Source: Treponema sp. UBA1226
GTDB lineage: Bacteria; Spirochaetota; Spirochaetia; Treponematales; Treponemataceae
Length of the DNA: 64,000 nt
Reading direction: 5' to 3'
Assembly (NCBI GenBank): GCA_002309195.1
Contig: DBWY01000004.1
Coordinates: 89,295 to 153,294 of the forward strand
Both the position numbers and the translations under genes were made by a program. Of the stretch, positions 1 through 10,388 are shown piece after piece; the first letter of the stretch is position 1, and the number at the start of each line of letters is the position of its first letter. Under the pieces are notes generated by a model. It ran no database searches. It saw only the letters and a list, made by a program, of their open reading frames with translations, and had not been told where the DNA came from.

Positions 1-6
1 AACTTT

Positions 7-3000
7 TTAGTATGGACAAAAATAAACCTGCATTACAGTTTTAACCTCTATGTCAGAGTAAGTTGGTGTATCAATTTTAACCCAAGTACCATCTTCATAG
101 TCCCAATCATCGCTGGTTTCACCATTATCCAGATTCAAATATATATCATTTTCATCATAAATAATTGGTCCAAAGTAAACATCAGTGTCTTCGTCTTCCC
201 ATACAGTCCACTGAATTTCAATCTCACCTTGTTCCCAACCATCTATTAGCAATACATAGTATTTCCCACCTGATTTTAAAAGCGCTAGCCCATTTCCTGT
301 GCCATAGTTATCATATAAATCTCTTCCATTAAAAACATAACCTGGATTCTGATCATGATCGAAATATTCGAACAAATTATCATCAAGTGCAGCAATTGTT
401 GTTGGATTTGCTTTGTAATAACTCATTCTTAAAACTCCATAGTAAGTTCCTGATAAGTTTTTATAACCTATTCCATAAATGGTATCCCCTGAAAGTGTGA
501 ATTTAGATAGCGAGTCATTAAAATTGCTATAAGAAATTCCATTAGCACCTTTTAAGACATTAACACCATTACTGTATGCAGAATATGTAGATATTGTTGC
601 GACGGTACCGGTATGAGTCAATTTTCCAGTTAGATTAATAATTTTTGCATCATCAACATAAACATTATTTTTTGCACCATTGGAATACCATGTATTACCA
701 GCCAGTCCGTATGGGATATAAGCAGCTCCGCTCAAATACAGATTTCCATTAACATGGATTGCACCACTTACATTACCATCATGACAGTTTGAAGTCATTG
801 TTCCGCCGCTCATTGTCATAGAGGCATTAGTATCTACGTAAACTCCACCTCCACGACCACTCGACCTGTTATATGAAATGTTACCCGTATTAAAATACAA
901 TTCAGAATTACCAGTTGTGTAAATTCCGCCACCTGGTCCTTTAGAAAAGTTACCTGTTATACCATTGGAGAGATTCGAAGTTTGATTATTTGTAGGACCT
1001 GCCCAGGTACTATAGCCAAGGCAGATAGTTCCTTTATTGTATACTCCACCTCCAAAAGCATAAGAACAGTTTCCTGTTGGATCTTGTGGAGTTGCTGCCC
1101 ATGGGTTATTAGGATAGGTTGTAGATGTAGAACCGATTCTGGCTGTACCGTACATTAAAAGTTTTCCTTCATTATAAATACCGCCACCTTCATTTGCCCT
1201 GTTTAAATTTACCAGAGAGCCACTTTTCATAATGACTGTATTACCGGAAGCAATGTATATTCCGCCTCCTTTACCGGTATTATTATCTGTATAGTTATCG
1301 TTAGAAAGAATTTCAGCACCACTATCAAGAGTAAGGGTACAGCCTCCTGAAACACTAATACCTCCCCCATTTCCTGTAGTTGGTTTACCATTTATAATTT
1401 TGATACCGATAACTGTTACTTCCTTTGAAGTATTAATTGTCAGCGGTCGTCCACTGGCACCAGCATTGATACAAGGACTATTGCCAGTTCCCTGCAATGT
1501 AATTGATTTTGCATTTATAGTACCACTGATTTCATGATTACCGCTTAACGTATCTTTTACATAAATTGTATAAGGTTTATTTGAATCCCAACACTTTGAA
1601 ACTGCAGTAGCCAGTGTTCCATACGGTCTGTCTGAGGTTCCATCACCATTTGAATCATTTGCACTTGTTCCAGAAACATATAAATCCGCATCAAGCTTAA
1701 CCTGAGAATCATGCCAGATAATATTCCATTCAGAATCAGAAATTCCAAATTTGCTTAAAACATTTGCCTGATCCCAGTTGCCTGCTTGATCTGTAAAATT
1801 TGTATCTTTTGCAACCAGAGATTTTCCGCGGGTCCAGGATACAGGAGTAATTGTAGCAACATTAGTATTTGATGGTATAGCACTTAAATCAATTGTTTTT
1901 CCACTATCCAAATAAACATCATTGCTTTTTGGCTGACCACCGTAAGGAATTTTCGCAGTGCCGCTCATTATAAATTTTCCATTCTGGAAGACTGCACCAC
2001 CAAAATTGCTTGTAGCAGTATTTTTATCTGAATCGTTATCTCCTCCAATTGTTCCTGCACTCATAGTAAAGGTACCGTAATTGCATACGGCGCCACCAAT
2101 CATATACGCAGTATTTCCAGAAAAGGCAGCGCTGCCTGTAACATCAACCTTAGCTCCAGATTTTATATAAAGTGCACCTCCGGAATTAGATGCATAATTA
2201 CCTTTAAAATCGCCACCAGCAATAGTCACATTACCAGCACAGTAAACAGCACCTCCATAATCATAATTACCGTTAGATGAGGTATTATACGAAACGGTTC
2301 CGCTTGCAATTATTAAATTTCCCCCAGCATGATATATTCCTCCACCGTTTCCTGATGAAGAAATGTTTTGTCTTACTCCGTAATCAGTATCAAGTGAATA
2401 GCTTACAAGAGTCTGTCCACTTCCTGTAGAAGTTGCACCACTTGAGTTGCATCCAATATAAACATTTCCGCTATCGTTATATATTCCGCCACCCTGTTTT
2501 GCAAGGTTTGCTGCTTTTCCTGCATCTGTACCCAAAGTATTAGATGTAGGTCTTTTGTCTGTTGTTGTGTTGTAACCAATTAAGGCTTCCCCATGCATGT
2601 AAAGTGTTGCATCACTTGCTATATAAACACCACCACCATTGTTGGTAGCCTGATTTCCTGTGATTACTGCTCCATCAGTAAGTACAACAGTACCTTTTGT
2701 GATGTTGATTCCGCCACCGTTTGTTGCATTACCACCGGTGATCGTAAGATTTTTAATTGTTACGGTTAGACCTGATTTATTAATAGAAAGTGCAGTTGTA
2801 TTTGCTGTATTTTTTGCATCGATTTTTGCAGTACTTGCACTGTTTCCCGGTTTGTATCCTTCAATCGTTACGTTGGTAGCACTTCCTGAAATACTTGTTG
2901 AACTGTTAATTGCCTGAGATGAAACAGTTCCTGCAATAGTAATTGTATTTCCTTCAAGAGATAATTCTGAACAGCCTAATGCCGCCGTAATTGAAGCATA

Positions 3001-4899
3001 AGGATTTGTTTTTAAACCGTTAGCTCCACTTGTTTTTCCTTTTTCAAAGCCCGAAGGTCTTGTATTACCAGAATCTGTGCTGTCGACTACATAAATTGGA
3101 GAATCTATTTTTGCACTCTTATAATCTGTTGCAATGACTCTATTCCAGCCGTCGTTATCCTGACTTAGATTAAATCGATTTACTATATTAGAATTTAATG
3201 CGCCTGCTGAAGAAGAAAGAATATCTGTTCCGCGTTTAAAATATTGAGGAGTAATTGTTGCAACTGCTGTAGAACCTTCAGAAAGATTTGAAATCCCTAC
3301 TGTTTTTCCGCTTTCAAGATAAACGTCATTGCTCGAACCCGAGCCCCCATACGGAATTGACGCTGTTCCGCCTATAGTAAATGAACCTGCATTATAAACT
3401 GCACCACCATTAGTTGCGGAATTGTTCTTTATTTCACCTGAATTAAAAACAAAATTTCCAGTGCTGCCTATATAAGCACCACCACCGTATTTACCGCCAG
3501 TATTACCCGAGATTTCTCCTCCACTCAAAGTTACACGCGCATAAGTATCAACATAAATACCAGTTCCTTTTTTATCATCTGGTACATGATTACCCGATAT
3601 TTTTGCACCGGTATTTATAGTTAAAGTTGGATAAGTAGTTGAATTTGATCCATAAATATAAACGCCTCCACCATTTACTGTTGCAGTATTGCCAGAAATA
3701 GTAACTCCATTTCCAAGATTGACATTAGACTTTCCATAGATAACTAGACCGCCACCGCTTGAATTTTCTCCGTTTTTTAAAGTGAGGTTTTCTAATGTAA
3801 TAGTAGTTCCAGAAGGAGTGTTTATTTTAAGAGCCGCACCTTTCTTCTTGGCATCAATGCAGATTCCTTCTCCATCTCCACGTATTGTAACCGAATTTGC
3901 AGCTACAGAGGTTCGGTCTATTATCTGAGGCTCCTCAAAAGATTTTATATTAACTGTATAATTCTTTGCAGAATCATTCATTTTATCAAATGCTTCAGAA
4001 ATATTTTTAAGTGGCGCCACCCACGTTCCAGGATTATCTGAGCGGCCAGTTACAGGATCAACAAAAAAATCTACTATTGAATTGAACTTTGCAATAAGAG
4101 CATCCGTTACAATTAGTTTTCCACCTGAAATACACTCATCATCACCAATCCATGTTTTTGTTGTAAGACCGTCAAAAACATTTATACTCTGTCTTGTCAC
4201 ATATAACGGAGCGGCAGCTTCACTTTGTGGTAAAAACTCAATTAATATTTCGTAAGCTCCGGAAGGAACTCCAGTAATATCTAAAAAATTTCCTCCGGAA
4301 GAAATTGAGCTTGTATTTTCTAAAGACGCCGGCCAATTGGCGGTATTTGTAATTACTTTTGTTTTAATTTTTTTTATACCGCTGACAAATTCAGCTGATA
4401 ATTGAATGTTTCCAGTTTTATTTTCTGTTATAATAGGAGTAAGAAGGATATTCATATCCGGTTTAATTGAATTATCTTTTGTAAGAGTAAATGATTGTGA
4501 TCTTCCCTTTAATATTTCTGTATCGCTAACTGTAACAGAAATATCTATGTAGTATGAAATATCAAGCCTTAAATTTCTTACAACGAATTTTCCTGTACTG
4601 TAATCAATATCGCTCTGGTCCACCGTAGTAAAAACACTGTCATCTGCTGCTTTAACGGCAGATATAGTTGCTGTCGGCGTGGTAATAGAAGGTTTTAAAG
4701 GAAAAGCAGAACGCTCCTGTTCATCAGTGTCAGAAAAAAGATTGCTGTATTCTTCTGGAAGCAGATCAGAAACCTGCATGACACCGGAAACAGTTTGTGT
4801 ATTAGAATTATTTCTATCATAACCGCCTGAAACATTCTGGCACGAAAAAACAAGGAGGAATATAAAAACCGGTATTAATAATATTTTACTCTTTTTCAT
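7..4899 (-). CDS. Giant beta-helix repeat lipoprotein (1630 aa)
   Basis: Predicted surface or periplasmic lipoprotein. The signal sequence ends in a spirochaete-style lipobox (LVFSC, Cys20). The rest is dominated by short repeats of the GGGVYI/GGAIY type (glycine pairs followed by hydrophobic-aromatic residues), typical of right-handed parallel beta-helix or Pmp-like proteins. Three modules each open with a DUF1565-like motif: FFVDPVTGRSDNPGTW near residue 278, YVVDSTDSGN near 603 and LYVSGTSANDSNGDGTSDRP near 1071. Residues after about 1480 are not repetitive. A GGGAGG ribosome site precedes the ATG, and the start lies 12 bases after the stop of the next lipoprotein, so the two are probably cotranscribed. 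Function unknown; adhesion or polysaccharide binding is only inference. Confidence 0.85.
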   Translation of the reverse strand: MKKSKILLIPVFIFLLVFSCQNVSGGYDRNNSNTQTVSGVMQVSDLLPEEYSNLFSDTDEQERSAFPLKPSITTPTATISAVKAADDSVFTTVDQSDIDYSTGKFVVRNLRLDISYYIDISVTVSDTEILKGRSQSFTLTKDNSIKPDMNILLTPIITENKTGNIQLSAEFVSGIKKIKTKVITNTANWPASLENTSSISSGGNFLDITGVPSGAYEILIEFLPQSEAAAPLYVTRQSINVFDGLTTKTWIGDDECISGGKLIVTDALIAKFNSIVDFFVDPVTGRSDNPGTWVAPLKNISEAFDKMNDSAKNYTVNIKSFEEPQIIDRTSVAANSVTIRGDGEGICIDAKKKGAALKINTPSGTTITLENLTLKNGENSSGGGLVIYGKSNVNLGNGVTISGNTATVNGGGVYIYGSNSTTYPTLTINTGAKISGNHVPDDKKGTGIYVDTYARVTLSGGEISGNTGGKYGGGAYIGSTGNFVFNSGEIKNNSATNGGAVYNAGSFTIGGTASIPYGGSGSSNDVYLESGKTVGISNLSEGSTAVATITPQYFKRGTDILSSSAGALNSNIVNRFNLSQDNDGWNRVIATDYKSAKIDSPIYVVDSTDSGNTRPSGFEKGKTSGANGLKTNPYASITAALGCSELSLEGNTITIAGTVSSQAINSSTSISGSATNVTIEGYKPGNSASTAKIDAKNTANTTALSINKSGLTVTIKNLTITGGNATNGGGINITKGTVVLTDGAVITGNQATNNGGGVYIASDATLYMHGEALIGYNTTTDKRPTSNTLGTDAGKAANLAKQGGGIYNDSGNVYIGCNSSGATSTGSGQTLVSYSLDTDYGVRQNISSSGNGGGIYHAGGNLIIASGTVSYNTSSNGNYDYGGAVYCAGNVTIAGGDFKGNYASNSGGALYIKSGAKVDVTGSAAFSGNTAYMIGGAVCNYGTFTMSAGTIGGDNDSDKNTATSNFGGAVFQNGKFIMSGTAKIPYGGQPKSNDVYLDSGKTIDLSAIPSNTNVATITPVSWTRGKSLVAKDTNFTDQAGNWDQANVLSKFGISDSEWNIIWHDSQVKLDADLYVSGTSANDSNGDGTSDRPYGTLATAVSKCWDSNKPYTIYVKDTLSGNHEISGTINAKSITLQGTGNSPCINAGASGRPLTINTSKEVTVIGIKIINGKPTTGNGGGISVSGGCTLTLDSGAEILSNDNYTDNNTGKGGGIYIASGNTVIMKSGSLVNLNRANEGGGIYNEGKLLMYGTARIGSTSTTYPNNPWAATPQDPTGNCSYAFGGGVYNKGTICLGYSTWAGPTNNQTSNLSNGITGNFSKGPGGGIYTTGNSELYFNTGNISYNRSSGRGGGVYVDTNASMTMSGGTMTSNCHDGNVSGAIHVNGNLYLSGAAYIPYGLAGNTWYSNGAKNNVYVDDAKIINLTGKLTHTGTVATISTYSAYSNGVNVLKGANGISYSNFNDSLSKFTLSGDTIYGIGYKNLSGTYYGVLRMSYYKANPTTIAALDDNLFEYFDHDQNPGYVFNGRDLYDNYGTGNGLALLKSGGKYYVLLIDGWEQGEIEIQWTVWEDEDTDVYFGPIIYDENDIYLNLDNGETSDDWDYEDGTWVKIDTPTYSDIEVKTVMQVYFCPY

Positions 4900-4911
4900 T
4901 TTTCTGCCTCC

Positions 4912-7900
4912 CTAATTAAACCTTCTGATTGCAAGTGAGATGTGCCAGTTCTTCTCATTAGGCGCTCCGTTTTTATGACACCATCCGGAATGATTTTCCA
5001 GTAAGTTATACCACATAACCTGCTGACCATCAGCACCGTCAGAAGCCGGAAGACTTGCTGTCCAATACCATTGGCCGGAAAGTTCTTCAGCACCAATTGC
5101 CGTAAGAGCCGTATTTACAGTATTTAGATTTGGATATAGTGCCTCAAACTCTTTAAGAGTCGGCAGATACCATCCGCTTGTATATGAAGCAAGTCTTGTT
5201 CGGTAATAATATGGATACAGTTCATATGCCCAGTAGAATGCAGCATAATAATAAGGTGCATCACTTCTGAATCTTGAACCGACATATTCCTTAAAATCTG
5301 CATAAGCCGTACTTCCATCAACCTTATCAATAAGGGCTGGAACTTTATCATTAAAGCCTTCTGCATAACCACTACACCAATCCAATGCACCATTATTGAA
5401 CCATAGATTACTATCATAATTATTCTTAAGATAGTTAAGTGCAGTATCATTAGAGAATGCATTATATCCAACACCAAGTACGCGGTTACCCAATTCAGAA
5501 TTTCCGCCAGCGTAGAAGATTACTGCAATTGCATCAGTTTTTTGAGCTAGAGTTAACTTCCCCCTGTAATTATACGCAATGGCTTTTCCACTATTTAAAA
5601 CAATATCTCCTACGGCATTTGGCGAACTCTTAAACGGCGCTCCAAGTTTTCCTTCTCTATCAATACCCCAGTATGAACTTGATGAACTAAATTTTGCAAT
5701 CTTTGCTGCTGTCGTACTTCCCTTAATAATCAATCTGCTAACTGTATCATTTTGATAAGGGATTACGTCTACAGTCTGTGCTGCCGTATAAGTGCTGTCC
5801 AGAATAATGCAGCCCTTATTTGCAAGCTGAACTCTTCCGGTAATACGGGAATTTCCCTTAAGGATAAGGTTTTCACTCTCGCTTTGCAGATTAATTACAA
5901 TTGAAGAACTATTGCCGGCAATCGTAATATTTTCCAGTTGAACCGGAACCCTTACCGTTGAATTAATAATTGTATTTGTTCCGCTGACAATCTGAGCCGT
6001 TGAACCGCCATAAGAATCCAGATTAAGTGATACGAGCTGATTATTCAAAACATTTGTTTTATCAGTTTCAGTAATATCACCAAGCATAACACTGCCGGAA
6101 ATATGAATTGTAAAGAAGCTTGTTGAGTTTGAAAGCTGAATAAGACGCATTGCATGTCCAAAGGTTTTCAGTGCCTGAGCAGTTGTCTTTCCATTATTTG
6201 AATCATCACCATTTTCAGAAACATACAATTCTTCTACTGTGCGGACAAAAACATCAATTTCCTGCGAATAATAAACTCCGTTATATCTACAGCTTACATA
6301 CAGAACATAACTTCCTGATCGTAAATTATTTTTAATTGTAACTTTATTTGTTGTAGTCGGTGTATAATAATTCAGTCCGATATCATGTCCGCCATAACAG
6401 AGTCTGTAATTAAAATCTGTACAATTATGTGTTATATCAACGTTGGTCTCTTCTGTTCCTGCAGTCTGTTTTTTTGTTACTGCAACAGTCAAAAGCTTAG
6501 ATGTATTGAATGGAATATAAACAGAATCCAGTTCAAAAGAGACTTTTTCATTTATATCTACATCAAATCCACCGCCGTTTTGTGCAAGGCATGCTTCGCC
6601 GGTTGCTGAATCATAACCGACTCCATAAACATCACCGATAAAGTATCTTCCAGGTGGAACTCCATTATTAGATCCACCGTTATATCCGTAATTCGAAGTA
6701 AATGTAATGGCCTTCCCGGTTGAAGGAGCAATATTGGTCTGAACACCTATTTTACTTCCTGTAAGATTACCGTCAATAATCAGAGTATTAAAATCAAGTC
6801 CAATAGTACTTGTAATGAATAGATTTGACTGTGTCTGAGTATTTTTTATCTTATTATCATACACTACAGCTTTTCTTATATGACATGTTCCTGCTTGAGT
6901 TATTTCAAGCGCATGCTTTTCTGAGTGTAATGTATTGCCTGTAATAGTTACAATTCCATCATCAGAGCCTAAATAAAGAGTTCCAGCCACTACATCTATA
7001 ATATTTGAATAAGTCCATATTTCATCAGAGTCATATTTAAAATCACTTATTTTACCGGACAGGTACTCTAAAATACCAGCTTGCAATCGCACTTTTCCTT
7101 GAGATATGTTTAAATTATTAATTGTTAGTTTTGAACCGTCTTGTTTTTTGTCTATTGTAATATGTCGCGAAGGGATATCGTAAAGTGTATGTCCATTACC
7201 TTCTATGTAGAAATGCTGTATATTTCCATTATGTGGAAATTCTACAAGAATGTCTGACGTGTTATCAGCATCTGCAGGAATATCGCTCTGTAAAATTATT
7301 TTATATGTTCCATCATTACCTTCTGTCTGTGCAACAGCTTCTATAACATCAACACATTGCATCAACGTCCTGCAAGGATGCTCAGAAGAACCATCATTAT
7401 TATCTTTACCTGCTGCATTTACATAATAATTTCTGCTTCGTCTTACCGTAAATGCATTTGCTTTAACTGCACAATTTTGAGAATATTCACTATCGACGCA
7501 ACCTGTGTGCACTGCATAAGATTTTACATAATACTTTCCTCGTTCAAGCGGGATTTTAACCGGAGCTTTTTTTGTTCCGCTTACAACAAGATTATCATTA
7601 TTATCATAAACTTCATATATGATTGATGGGGAAGATGCCATTGTACTCTCAACCGTCTGCCCGTCCGAAGTATTATGAAAGCATTTTTTGTCGTGACTTA
7701 TTACAAGCTCGTATTTTCCTGTTTTATCATCGGTGCAGTAGTCGGTTCCACTTGAAGTAACTTCTACATTAGGCGGAGTTAATTTTTCTGAAGTAGTGGA
7801 AACTGTTGCATCAGAATAAAAGCCATATAAATCTTTAAGTGTAATTGTATATGTAAAGGTTCTGTTGTTGCCAGCTCCTTCTGGATTTACTCCTGTTACG

Positions 7901-8712
7901 TAATACAGATTTATATAGCCGCTTTCCGGAGTTGCGTATGTAAATTTATCTTCGTCAGAAGCAGAAGAAGTAAAATCCTGTGCCGTAAGATTAAACAGCT
8001 GCGAAGTTGTAGTTTTAAGTTTTAAACTGCTTCCATTGCCGTCTGAATCTGTAATAAAAGGATTCCCTGAAAAATTCAGAACATAATGTTCACCGTTAAT
8101 ATACAAATCTTTTGTATCTTTCTCGTGAATAGTTCCGGATAATTTTTTTACTCTAAAGCAAACAACAAAATTAGATGCATCTCTTACAACTACAGCATCT
8201 TTAACTCGAGGCGGTGCAGAGTTTACGAACAAAGGAAGATAAAACGAGTCGAATGGTCGTCCTGTTTCATCTGCAACGTTTATTAATATCCTCCCGGACA
8301 CATTTTTATTGCAACCTGAAGATTTTTCTATTTCCTCCAGCGTAGCCTGCGGCATAACAATTTTTGCCAGAGAGCTGTTAGAAGGATCCTGTTCCGGGGC
8401 AAATTCTACGCGAGCATTATCTGCTTCGTTTCCAGGAGCATAAGAAAAATTCAGCTGATAGTTTTTAGGATTTCTTAGATAAAAATAAACTTCTTTATCA
8501 CTGTTACTTTCGATTACATCCATGCCGGAATATTTGCCAATCGATTCCGGCACAGAAAACTCCAGTATCCCGGCCGTATTTGTATAATAGTCGAAATATG
8601 CCCTTACCGGCTTATTAAAATTTTCACATGAGACAAGAGAAAAAATAAAGGCAAGAAGCGCACAAACTGAACAGACAAAAGCCTTGTTTCTTTTACGAGC
8701 CTGAATATCCAA
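4912..8712 (-). CDS. Large multidomain lipoprotein with pectate-lyase-like modules
   Basis: Predicted 1266-aa lipoprotein starting at TTG, with GAGGG about 7 bases upstream. The lipobox is SLVSC (Cys29). The N-terminal third looks like beta-sandwich modules. DUF1565-like openings (YYVNAAGKDNNDGSSEHPC near residue 429; LYVSENGDDSNNGKTTAQAL near 829) mark two beta-helix segments. The C-terminus contains GWYLPTLKEFEALYP near 1177 and GQWYWTAS, resembling DUF1566/Fib_succ_major domains of secreted bacterial proteins. It is the first gene of a two-gene unit with the 1630-aa lipoprotein, which has the same module type. The ligand cannot be told from sequence. Confidence 0.82.
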   Translation of the reverse strand: MDIQARKRNKAFVCSVCALLAFIFSLVSCENFNKPVRAYFDYYTNTAGILEFSVPESIGKYSGMDVIESNSDKEVYFYLRNPKNYQLNFSYAPGNEADNARVEFAPEQDPSNSSLAKIVMPQATLEEIEKSSGCNKNVSGRILINVADETGRPFDSFYLPLFVNSAPPRVKDAVVVRDASNFVVCFRVKKLSGTIHEKDTKDLYINGEHYVLNFSGNPFITDSDGNGSSLKLKTTTSQLFNLTAQDFTSSASDEDKFTYATPESGYINLYYVTGVNPEGAGNNRTFTYTITLKDLYGFYSDATVSTTSEKLTPPNVEVTSSGTDYCTDDKTGKYELVISHDKKCFHNTSDGQTVESTMASSPSIIYEVYDNNDNLVVSGTKKAPVKIPLERGKYYVKSYAVHTGCVDSEYSQNCAVKANAFTVRRSRNYYVNAAGKDNNDGSSEHPCRTLMQCVDVIEAVAQTEGNDGTYKIILQSDIPADADNTSDILVEFPHNGNIQHFYIEGNGHTLYDIPSRHITIDKKQDGSKLTINNLNISQGKVRLQAGILEYLSGKISDFKYDSDEIWTYSNIIDVVAGTLYLGSDDGIVTITGNTLHSEKHALEITQAGTCHIRKAVVYDNKIKNTQTQSNLFITSTIGLDFNTLIIDGNLTGSKIGVQTNIAPSTGKAITFTSNYGYNGGSNNGVPPGRYFIGDVYGVGYDSATGEACLAQNGGGFDVDINEKVSFELDSVYIPFNTSKLLTVAVTKKQTAGTEETNVDITHNCTDFNYRLCYGGHDIGLNYYTPTTTNKVTIKNNLRSGSYVLYVSCRYNGVYYSQEIDVFVRTVEELYVSENGDDSNNGKTTAQALKTFGHAMRLIQLSNSTSFFTIHISGSVMLGDITETDKTNVLNNQLVSLNLDSYGGSTAQIVSGTNTIINSTVRVPVQLENITIAGNSSSIVINLQSESENLILKGNSRITGRVQLANKGCIILDSTYTAAQTVDVIPYQNDTVSRLIIKGSTTAAKIAKFSSSSSYWGIDREGKLGAPFKSSPNAVGDIVLNSGKAIAYNYRGKLTLAQKTDAIAVIFYAGGNSELGNRVLGVGYNAFSNDTALNYLKNNYDSNLWFNNGALDWCSGYAEGFNDKVPALIDKVDGSTAYADFKEYVGSRFRSDAPYYYAAFYWAYELYPYYYRTRLASYTSGWYLPTLKEFEALYPNLNTVNTALTAIGAEELSGQWYWTASLPASDGADGQQVMWYNLLENHSGWCHKNGAPNEKNWHISLAIRRFN

Positions 8713-8769
8713 TTTAAACCCTCAAAAAACGGAATAAAACAATTAAAAAAAACTTGGCATTAATAAATA

Positions 8770-8778
8770 ATTATACCA
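8770..8778 (-). promoter_or_regulatory. Extended -10 promoter for the lipoprotein pair
   Basis: On the minus strand TGG-TATAAT matches an extended -10 element (TGnTATAAT), with no clear -35 hexamer. A second TATAAT lies a few bases upstream. The predicted mRNA leader to the TTG start is about 50 bases and carries the GAGGG ribosome site. Confidence 0.45.
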
Positions 8779-8833
8779 TATTATAGTACACTTTGACTAG
8801 AGAATTTTGAGTTTTTAGGTTAAAGATCTTGAT

Positions 8834-9616
8834 TTACGCTTTTTTCTTATCGTTTTCGATCAATGTTTTAAGGGCTTCGACTGCAACTTTAATTGCAAGT
8901 TCTGTGTCATGAGCCTGCTTGTTGGAAAGTCCTTTTTTTGCCCTTTCCTGGTTTGCAACGACTAAAAAGCACGAACCTACCCTTACGCGTAAAAACTGGC
9001 CTGCAATAAAGAGTGCCGCACTTTCCATTTCTGATGCAAGACATCCCATTCTTAACCAGGCCTGCCATTTGTTTTCCAGTTCATAGCTTACAGGCATTAC
9101 TTCTGGCTCGTGCTGGCCAAAAAAAGAATCCTTACACTGAACAACGCCCACGTGATGCGGCGCGCCAAGTTTATCCGCAGCGCTCTTGAGCGCATTGACG
9201 CAGTCAATGTCGGGAACTGCGGGGTATTCGATTGGTGCAAACTCACGGCTTGTACCTTCCATTCTTACTGCCCCTGTTGCGATTACGATGTCACCGCCCA
9301 TTACTTCTTCCTGCATGCCGCCGCAGGTTCCGACGCGGATAAACGTGTGCGCGCCGCATTTTGCAAGTTCATCAATTGCAATAGAAGCAGATGGCCCTCC
9401 GATTCCGGTAGAAGTTACGCTCACTTTTTCGCCGCAGAGAGTTCCTGTATATGTAACATATTCGCGGACATCTGCAACAAGTTTTGCATTTTCAAAGTGT
9501 TCAGCAATTTTTGCACAGCGTTTAGGATCGCCCGGCATGATAATGTATTTTCCAATGTCATCAGGACCAACTCCCGTATGATACTGTTTTCCAGAACCTT
9601 CTGTGTAATCTACCAT
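8834..9616 (-). CDS. udp: Uridine phosphorylase
   Basis: Phosphorolysis of uridine to uracil and ribose-1-phosphate in the cytoplasm. The 260-aa protein has family hallmarks: [11 protein letters not shown] near the N-terminus (phosphate loop), [10 protein letters not shown] in the middle, and [14 protein letters not shown] near the C-terminus (nucleoside site). An upstream ATG exists at 9658, but it would overlap nadE; the ATG at 9616 has a GGAGG site 6-7 bases upstream and begins 4 bases after the nadE stop, so it is the chosen start. It is the last gene of the pncB-nadE-udp salvage group. Purine nucleoside phosphorylase activity is a less likely alternative. Confidence 0.9.
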   Translation of the reverse strand: MVDYTEGSGKQYHTGVGPDDIGKYIIMPGDPKRCAKIAEHFENAKLVADVREYVTYTGTLCGEKVSVTSTGIGGPSASIAIDELAKCGAHTFIRVGTCGGMQEEVMGGDIVIATGAVRMEGTSREFAPIEYPAVPDIDCVNALKSAADKLGAPHHVGVVQCKDSFFGQHEPEVMPVSYELENKWQAWLRMGCLASEMESAALFIAGQFLRVRVGSCFLVVANQERAKKGLSNKQAHDTELAIKVAVEALKTLIENDKKKA

Positions 9617-9620
9617 AACT

Positions 9621-10388
9621 CTACCTCCAGTCGTTTGGATCCTTATCTGACGGAACAAAACAAGGAATATTTAAAAGTCTTCTCTTAAATGCAAGTGCAT
9701 CGAAACGATTTTTTATTTTTTCTGCAGTCTGTGCATCAACAGAATCAAGTTTTCCGCGTGCAACATTTTCAAGCTGTGCATATGTAAATCCGAGTTTGTC
9801 TTCATCTGTCATTCCGCACATACCGTCACTCGGAGCCTTGACTACAAGTTCTTCCGGAAGTCCTAACTGGCGGCCAAGCTCAATAACTTCATTTACAAAC
9901 AAATATGCAAGAGGAGCAAAATCTCCTGCTCCGTCTCCCCACAGTGTAAAAAATCCTGCAAGACGTTCACTTAAGTTTCCGTTGCATGAAATACGGCAGT
10001 TTCCTATAGTTGCTGCAACAGAATAAAGCGTCGTCATTCTAAGACGTGCCGGTGTATTTGTATTAAATTGTTCTGTAGTTTCATTTACTCCAAGAGAAGT
10101 TTTTACGCTGTCAGAAATACCCTTATATGCATCTGCAATGTTTACCGTATAATTTTTAATTCCGAGAAAAGAACAGAGTTTTTTTGAGTCATCAATATCT
10201 TTTTGAACACCGTTAGGCATAAGAACACCTATAACGCGTTCTTTTCCAAGGGCTGCGCAGCAGAGTGCTGCAACTGTAGAAGAATCTTTTCCGCCAGAAA
10301 TTCCTATTACGGCTTTTGTATTTTCGTCTCCGTTATGAAGAAAATAATCTTTTATCCATTCAACAGCTTCTTCTTTTAAAACACTCAT
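9621..10388 (-). CDS. nadE: NAD synthetase (ammonia-type)
   Basis: ATP-dependent amidation of nicotinic acid adenine dinucleotide to NAD, the last step of NAD synthesis. The 255-aa protein has the PP-loop SGGKDSS at residues 31-37 and motifs typical of the NH3-dependent family ([30 protein letters not shown]). No glutaminase domain is present, so ammonia is the expected nitrogen donor. The gene overlaps the end of pncB by 4 bases (ATGA type), coupling two consecutive steps of nicotinate salvage. Confidence 0.93.
   Translation of the reverse strand: MSVLKEEAVEWIKDYFLHNGDENTKAVIGISGGKDSSTVAALCCAALGKERVIGVLMPNGVQKDIDDSKKLCSFLGIKNYTVNIADAYKGISDSVKTSLGVNETTEQFNTNTPARLRMTTLYSVAATIGNCRISCNGNLSERLAGFFTLWGDGAGDFAPLAYLFVNEVIELGRQLGLPEELVVKAPSDGMCGMTDEDKLGFTYAQLENVARGKLDSVDAQTAEKIKNRFDALAFKRRLLNIPCFVPSDKDPNDWR

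Noticed and set aside
9110..9688. Plus-strand 192-aa ORF across udp and nadE
   Set aside because: Shadow of two clearly conserved minus-strand genes; no known protein pattern.
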